This document shows, piece after piece, positions 57,282 through 64,000 of a DNA stretch of 64,000 nt. Location of the stretch: the NCBI GenBank assembly GCA_027886185.1, contig WOAB01000568.1, forward strand, positions 3,038,001 to 3,102,000, written 5' to 3'. Each line of letters begins with the position of its first letter. Within the stretch, counting starts at the first letter, position 1. The notes under the pieces were generated by a model. That model was not told where the DNA came from. It saw only the letters and a list, made by a program, of their open reading frames with translations, and ran no database searches. Source of the DNA: Rheum nobile (lineage: Eukaryota; Streptophyta; Magnoliopsida; Caryophyllales; Polygonaceae). Made by a program: the position numbers and the translations under genes.

Positions 57282-58773
57282 ATAGAGAGCACCATGTCGA
57301 GCCACGACAGTAACCAAGGCGCTGCTCGGGAAGCAACCCGAGGTAAGACTTAGTTTTTTTTTCCTTGTTTTTGAAGTTTTTGCTCTATTTTTTCGACTAA
57401 ACCACGCAGGAAAGCCGAGAAGAAACCGCGACCGCGGCATGAAACCCGCGATCGCGGCTGGAGAAAGTCGAGCAAAAACCGCGATCGCGGCACAACACCC
57501 GCGATCGCGGGTGCAAGGCGCGCCGCGAATTAGGGTTTAGTCCAGAAAAAAAAAAAAATGCGATCGCGGGTGAACAGTACCTGCGATCGCTGGGTTACTG
57601 TTCAACGAAAAAAAAAAAAAGTCGTACGTTACCCGCGATCGCGGCCTTCACTACCGCGATCGCGGTTCCTCCACGGTGTTCCTTCCATGGAGATTCTTCC
57701 ACGACGATTCCCTCCTTTATGGCAGTAATTTCCACGGCGGTTCATTCATGGCAGTTCTGAGGCGGTCTTTCTTCATCATGTTCGCAAGCAACAACCGGTG
57801 TACCCTTGATCCATCCATTGTTGTTGTTCCCTGCGGTACGTCTTCACCTGTGCGTCACCACCTGTGCATACTGAGTTCGGAGTTCCAGCATTCCATGATT
57901 TATCTCTTGGGAAGTTCGACTGTTGAAATGGTGATGAAGTTTATGGGGATCCCTACATCCCTGAGTACCTTCCTATTGACGAAGACTACCACCCCGGCGT
58001 ACGCTCAGTGAGTTCTTTCTTTCTTCCCCTCATATTTTTCTTTGTCTTCCATACATTGAGGACAATGCATGATTCAAGCATGGGGGAGTAGAAAGTACTT
58101 GCTATCTATCTTGTAACTTAGTTTCGATTTCAGCATTGTTATTTCCATTCAGCATTATCCATTGTTCGCATTCCCTTTTGGAAAAAAAAAATAGAAAAAG
58201 TAAAAAAAAAGCAAAAAAGACATACATGAAAATCCTGGGACAAGTCGAAAACCCGAAAGGGCGGCTTGGGTAATAAGCAGGTGGCCCGGACCAGCGCTAG
58301 GCTGGGGTAAAAAGGTGTCTGAGTGACGTGAGCATATGTGAGCACATCTATGAAAAAAATATGAGCGGCTAGGATGAAAACCCGAAAGGGCTCCTAGGCA
58401 AAATGAGTGAAAATAAGAGGAGTGATTTTAGGATCTCATTTTACCTGGAGGGGCGACATAAGAAGAGGAGACAAAGAAGGATTGTCGGGTAGGTCACTTT
58501 GGGAGGCATAAGGAGTCATAGATGGAGGCTAGGATTAGAGGTCACTTTACACCATTGGATGTCCAGGTTGAGCTTGGGGGAAGTACTCTGCTTGCCCTCA
58601 AGCTTGTTGAGTTGTGGATGTGTTGTAGATGAGATTGGTGCCAGGAGCTTGGCATGGGTTAGGTAACTCTTAGTTGGAGGATATGCTTCCTGAGACCTTG
58701 GGTGCTGCATTGGAGGAGTAGACTTTCTTTTAGTTTACTCGAGGATGAGCAAAGGTCTAAGCATGGGGGGGTT
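57282..58773 (+). mobile_element. 3' internal region of the Athila-like element with clustered GCGATCGC palindromes
   Basis: No pol domains. At 57416-57668 the motif CCGCGATCGCGG or close variants recurs about eight to nine times, separated by A tracts. At 58040-58095 there is CATTGAGGACAATG and AAGCATGGGGGAG, a 3'-end sequence common in Athila-type elements. Further on, AAAACCCGAAAGGGC occurs twice (58246 and 58377). Confidence 0.7.
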
Positions 58774-60263
58774 TGATAAGCACTACTTTGTAGGGCTTAA
58801 CTAAGTTATTAGAGGGTTTTATTGGTGCCATTCGGGTAGATTTAGACACATTCATGTGCATGGTGTTTGGGGGCGAAGATTGGTGTTTTGGTGGTGTTTT
58901 GAGCTTATTGGAGTACATTTGAAGATTCGGGATATGGAGCCACCAAGGAGTATGGAGTTAGAGAGGAGAAGTGTGGATTTGGTGGTCTGGAGAAGCAAAT
59001 TGAAGATATCCAGAGGAAGAGAAGTTGACCACTGAGGAGACGAAGAAGAACCAAGGAGAGAGTCCACACGAGAGTAGAAGAACAATGTGCTGAATTCAAT
59101 TGATTCGTTCTCTCTACTAAGATGTGCAAATGCAGTGATTCCAATTCGATGAGTTAGATCTTGAAGTCTACTACAAGTCTCCAAAATATGAGCGCAATCC
59201 GAGTTGGAAATCAAAAGTTATGACGTTTTTACGAAAGTGTCGCAGATGCTGAAAATCGAGAAGTAGCCGCGATCGCGGGTACTGTTCACCCGCGATCACG
59301 GGTCATCAGCGCCGAAAGCTGCGTCTTTTCCTGAGCTTATCTTTTCATATTTCTTTTTCCCTTTTTTCTCATTTTAATTTAGTTATTTTCTTAATGGGAT
59401 AGGTCATTTGTTAGAGCCCTATAAATACTTTCTTTTAGCATTAGGTTTAAGAGTCCACACTCTTATTCCACTTTAGTTGCAATTTTCATCGTTGTTTACT
59501 TGTCCTTTGAAGTTTCACCATGACTATGAGGAGCTAAGCCTCTTTGTCTTAGTCTGGCAATGGAAGCTTAAGTTTTGATTATTGGTTGTGAGGTTATGTT
59601 CCCTTTCTTAATTCCTATTGGATTATATTATCTCTTCTAAGCTTATTCCATTGGATTTCATTGATTGCACTAGCCCGCGCAACTAGTTGTTGTTGGTGAT
59701 TTTCATATTGCTAGGATTAGAAAACTGTTGGGCTAACGTCCTATTCCGCTGTAGCAACTACAATTTACATGCTCTGGTTGAAATTGTTCTATTGTAGGGA
59801 GAGATAATTACATGGTAAATGCATCTGAGCGAGCGTTCTGTGTATCATGGTTAATTCTTATTTGTATTGCTGCCTTTGGGTTGAACCTTTAGTGGTACTA
59901 GGGTTATTCTTTGGTAAGGGTTCTTTGTGGAAGGTTTCCCTCTGAATCTACACAAGATCGGGACAAGAATAATCATAGGAAGGAATTGGAAGTAATCTAG
60001 GATCAACCAACCAAAACTTAAGTGGAAATTGCCTGGCTAAGTGTTTTCTCACATTTGATTGCATATTATTTATTCTTTTTTATTTCTTACTTGATTTAAA
60101 CCTCACAAACCCCCCTTGTTACTGCTATTCGATTGGTATTCGATTTGTGATAAGAAAATAGACACTTGTGATTCTCTTGGGATTTCGACCCTTGCTTGCT
60201 TACTATACTAGTTTGAAAGTTGAGGTTTACTTTGATTTGGCATAACGACCTTAGGCCATGTCA
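58774..60263 (+). repeat. 3' LTR of the Athila-like element
   Basis: 1490 bp, nearly identical to the 5' LTR. TATA-like box near 59418. Confidence 0.93.
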
Positions 60264-63200
60264 CCAACCTCCAATGCCGCTCGCGTGACACCACCAAAGG
60301 GCTTCTCACCGGCCACTGAGTGCGCGCGTGACCTTGAATGTTTCAAGTGTGGAGGGCGAGGCCACTACAAAAGAGATTGTCCAAACAACAAGAAGGTCCT
60401 CTTCTCCAACATTGCCGTGGGCTATGAATCTTACAAGGAGGAGGAGGCCCAGCTTGAGACCATCCAAGAAGGATTTGAGAATGACAACGAGGAGGCCTAC
60501 ACGTGTGAAGCTGCCGCGCTCCATGATGGCACGCCTCTCAGCCGTGTCACGCGCCGTATCCTCATCGTCAAGGAGGCCACGCTGGTGGACCAACGCGAGA
60601 ACCTCTTCCACACGTGTTGCCTGGTCAAGACGGCATCCTTGAGTGTCATCATTGATGGAGGCAGCTATTGCAATATAATCAACGAGAAGGTGGTCACGCA
60701 CTTCAACCTGCCGACCACGCCGCACCCGCAGCCCTACGGACTCCAATGGATCTCGGCGAGCTCCGGCAACACGATGACTCGTCAATGTCTCATTTCCTTT
60801 TCAATTGGTCAATACTGTGATTCTGTTTTATGTGATGTCATTGCAATGGACGCCACGCATCTCTTGCTTGGGCGCCCATTAAAATTCGACAGGCGCGTGC
60901 TCCATGATGGCTATTTAAACACCTACATGTTTACTTACCACAGGAAGCGCGTCACACTTTTACCAATGTCTCCACATGAGATTTTACAGGAGCAAGTAGA
61001 GCGAGATCGTCAAAAGGCTATCGAAGCAGCCGTGACAGCAGCCCCGCCGTCGCGATCAAACCCAACTTCTGGCGATTCGTCAACTACACCAAGCCGTGGC
61101 TCCAGGAAGTCGCATAGTGCCCAAGGCCAACACGGCGCCGCTTTAGATATTGAATGCGCCACCAGCAACACCGAGCGACAGGACAGACCGCGGCCCAATG
61201 AGCCCTGGCCTACCACGCCCCTTTCAAGCTCAAGCACTACCCAGTTGGTCGACCGCGCGCCGAAGAGCCCCCCGTTGCAAGGAAGTTGTGAGCACCGTTT
61301 GCTTCTCGCGCGGCCAAGTGACCTCACTACCACCTTGAGCGGTAAGGCGCCATGTTTCCTGTTGGTTCCCACTCCCTGGCTCCCTACATTCCAAAGACGC
61401 CCGTCATCGACGCTTTGCCGAGCGCCATCGCCGCGTTGCTCGCCGAGTTCGACGACGTGTTTCCAGAGGAAATTCCACAGGGCCTTCCACCATTGTGTGG
61501 TATTGAGCATCAAATTGATTTGGTGCTCGGTGCCTCGCTGCCCAACCGTGCTGCCTATCGTGCCGATCCTGAGGAAACCAAGGAATTGCAGCACCAAGTG
61601 CAGGAACTGCTGGATCGCGGCTACGTGGGGGAATCCCTTAGCCCTTGCGTTGTGCCCGTGATCCTCGGGCCCAAGAAAGATGGATCGTGGCGCATGTGTG
61701 TCGATTGCCGCACAATCAATCAGATTACGGTGAAGTACAGGCACCCGATCCTGCGCCTAGACGACATGCTCGATAAGCTTCAGGGCGAAACCCTCTTCTC
61801 CAAAATTGACTTGAAGAGAGGCTATCACCAAATTCGCATGAAGGAAGGTGATGAATGGAAGACCGCATTCAAGACGAAGTATGGGCTTTATAAATGGCTC
61901 GTCATGCCTTTTGGGCTCACTAACGCCCCGAGCACATTCATGAGATTGATGAACCACGTGTTGCGGGAATTTCTAGGGAAATTGTTATGGTTTACTTTGA
62001 TGACATTTTGATTTATTCCCTTAGCATTACTGAGCATGTAGAGAACCTTAGGCTTGTCTTAGCGTGCTTAAGACGTGAGCATTTGTATGCCAACCTTGGC
62101 AAGTGTCACTTTTGCTCCGACACGACTAATTTCCTAGGCTACGTTGTGTCCAAGGATGGCCTACGCGTGGATGAAGACAAGGTGAAGGCCATTAGGGAGT
62201 GGCTTACACCAACAATGCCAACCATGGTGCGCAGCTTCCTTGGCCTAGCAGGATTTATAGGCGGTTTGTGCGTGACTTCAGCTCCCTCACCGCGCCACTC
62301 CATGAGCTCACAAGGAAGGGCACCGTAGTGAATTGGTTGGACCGCCACGAGAAGGCTTTCGTCGCGTTGAAGGAAGCTCTGTGCAACGCGCCCCTTCTCT
62401 AACTTCCAGACTTCACAAAACACTTTGAGATTGAATGCGACGCGTCAAATATCGGCATTGGCGGCATCCTACACCAGGAGAAGAGGCCCATCGCGTTCTT
62501 CAGTGAGAAGCTCACCGGAGCCACCTTGAACTACCCCACATACGACAAGGAGCTCTATGCCCTCGTCCGCGTGCTTAAGACCTGGCAACACTACCTATGG
62601 CCACGCGAATTCGTCATCAACTCGGACCACGCAACCCTTAACTACTTGAAGAGCCATGCCTACCTGAGCCGTCGCCATGCCCGCTGGGTGGAGTTCATAG
62701 AGACGTTCCCCTAAGTCGTTGTGCATAAGAAAGGTAAGGAGAATGTGGTCACCGATGCCCTTTCTCGCAAGTATAACCTCCTTACTCATCTTCAAACTAA
62801 GGTACTTGGCTTTGCTTTAATTAAGGATTTATACTTGATTGATCCCTTCTTTAAGCCTATTATTGACCACTGCCTTAGAGACCGCGAGTTTGAGACATAT
62901 TTAATATATGAGGGTTACCTATACAAGGTCGGCCGCCTATGCATCCCTAGCTCATCCATTAGGAACCTTCTAATTTAGGAAGCGTATGAAGGTCGCGGCC
63001 AGTTTGGGGTTACAAAAACTTTGGCAGCCCTTCACAAGCATTTCTTTTGACCGCACATGACCAACCAGGTGACGCGATATTGTAAGAGATGTGTGACATG
63101 TCAACGCGCTAAGGCGAGTTCAAGTCCCTACGGCCTCTACACACCTTTGCCCATCCCTTTCGGCCCTTGGGAAGATTTGTCCATGGACTTCATTACAGGT

Positions 63201-64000
63201 TTGCCTCTCTCTCTCGTCGGGGTAGGGACTCCATATTTGTTATTGTGGACAGGTTTTCCAAAATGGCCCATTTCGTCGCGTGTAAGACCACCCATAATGC
63301 TAGTGACATAGCCGAGTTATCTTTCGAGAATGTGGTACGTTTGCATGGGATTCCTAGGTCTATTGTGAGTGATAGAGACACTAAATTTGTTGGACATTTT
63401 TGGAGAACTCTTTGGTGAAAGCTAGGTACCAAACTACTATTTTCCACTAGTTACCACCCCCAAACCGATGGCCAAACCGAGGTGACCAATCGAACACTAG
63501 GATCCCTCCTCCGGACCATGCTCAAGGCCAACCCCAGGCGTTGGGAAGACTTACTTGCTATTGTTGAGTTTTCTTATAACAGGTCCAGGCACTCCGCGAC
63601 AAGGCTCACCCCGTTCGAGGTCGTCTACGACAGAAACCCCTTGACACCGCTGAACATGCTGCCGCGACCACTCAAGGACAATGAGCACACTACCGCGGCC
63701 AACCACGCCACGCAGATCCAAGATCTCCATCGCAGAACCCGCGAGCAGCTGGAACGCCACACTACTCAGGACGCGCCACAACACAACCGGGGTCGCCGCC
63801 GCGTCGTCTTTGCACCTGGAGACATGGTGTGGGTGCATCTCCATAAAAAATGCTTCCCAGCCAAGCGCAAATCCAAGTTAGCGCCACGCGGTGATGGTCC
63901 TTTTCGCGTTGTAAAGGCAATTAGAGACAACGCTTACGAACTCGAGCTGCCAGCCGAATTCGGTGTCCATGCGGCCTTCAACGTCGCCAACTTAGAGCCT
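60264..64000 (+). pseudogene. R2 gag-pol remainder: zinc knuckle, protease, RT, RNase H, integrase (Ty3/gypsy chromovirus-like), cut by the window edge
   Basis: Domains in order: zinc knuckle CFKCGGRGHYKRDC (60340-60381); aspartic protease with VIIDGGSYCNII (60650) and HLLLGRPLKFDRR (60860); reverse transcriptase from DVFPEEIPQGLPP (61455) through FSKIDLKRGYHQIRMKEGDE (61796) and VYFDDILIYS (61987), catalytic YFDD intact; RNase H with IECDASNIGIGG (62435), YDKELYALV and INSDHATL; integrase with CKRCVTCQRAK (63082), DLSMDFITGLP, IVSDRDTKF and YHPQTDGQTE; and a GPY/F-type SKLAPRGDGPFRVV (63872). Frameshifts near 61370, 61985, 62255 and 63215 and stops at 62402, 62714, 62978, 63049 and 63418 kill it. 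The C-terminus and 3' LTR lie beyond the window. It may be CRM-related, judging by the LTR-encoded C-terminus, but I did not see a chromodomain. Confidence 0.88.

Larger units (their letters stand above)
54724..60263 (+). mobile_element. Athila-like non-autonomous LTR retrotransposon, complete (5540 bp), TSD CCAAC
   Basis: Two near-identical LTRs (54724-56215 and 58774-60263) start TGATAAGCACTACTTTGTAG and end …TTAGGCCA(C/T)GTCA. The flanks are both CCAAC (54719-54723 and 60264-60268). A tRNA-Asp PBS follows the 5' LTR, and a polypurine tract (ATGGGGGGGTTT) precedes the 3' LTR. The LTRs differ at scattered positions and by small indels, so insertion was fairly recent. Only gag/protease-like remnants are encoded. 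It sits inside the R2 coding region and is younger than R2. Confidence 0.93.

Overview
This is nuclear DNA of a flowering plant, probably a eudicot; I cannot name the species. The signs are GT-AG introns, TGGGCC (site II) plus AAACCCTA (telo-box) promoter motifs, plant Ty3/gypsy families primed by initiator-tRNA-Met or tRNA-Asp, a Mutator-like element (MULE) with a FAR1-type transposase, and one ordinary host gene. The window is almost all transposable elements and satellite-like repeats. The only intact-looking host gene is an RRP7 homologue (34914-36823).

Layout. 1-2445: minus-strand LTR retrotransposon running off the left edge; the start of its LTR carries two 5S-rRNA-like segments. 3420-6274: decayed solo LTR with a long TG tract. 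6.7-8.1 kb: short repeats. 8325-8957: RNase H fragment of a LINE-type gene. 9.4-10.66 kb: minisatellite that grades from AT-rich to GC-rich. 10711-11150: fragment of a 3'-5' exonuclease gene. 11751-27958: a 16.2-kb MULE bounded by TA tracts. 28-34 kb: low-complexity sequence with promoter-like clusters, a triplicated mini-exon and a long foldback. 34.4-36.8 kb: RRP7. 37.4-41.1 kb: low-copy/LINE-like sequence split by a solo LTR with a perfect 5-bp target duplication. 41169-42946: truncated LINE. 42947-64000: a nest of Ty3/gypsy elements.

The MULE is the most interesting unit. Two convergent genes can be spliced by eye into complete frames. The plus-strand gene (8 exons, 1135 codons plus stop) is a Ulp1/C48-like protein whose catalytic His and Cys positions are Arg and Ser. 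The minus-strand gene (3 exons, 761 codons plus stop) is a MURA transposase with FAR1 zinc finger, MULE core and SWIM finger. Only three in-frame stops interrupt the two frames. Nearly every noncoding part, including a 4.6-kb first intron, is filled with the motif GGTTCAT(T/C), always on the same strand whichever gene it sits in. This resembles VANDAL MULEs of Arabidopsis, whose VANC anti-silencing protein binds a short motif multiplied in the element's own noncoding DNA. I propose GGTTCATT as the self-recognition motif of a comparable system.

The right-hand nest. LTR pairs of one gypsy lineage (about 830-840 bp) encode the end of the polyprotein inside the LTR. An internally deleted chimera (42947-46261) leads directly into a second element, R2. 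R2 is interrupted by a gag-only element, R1 (47825-52672), which is flanked by a 1.0-kb direct duplication of R2, and by a 5.54-kb Athila-like non-autonomous element (54724-60263) with TSD CCAAC. R2 pol then continues, decayed, to the right edge.
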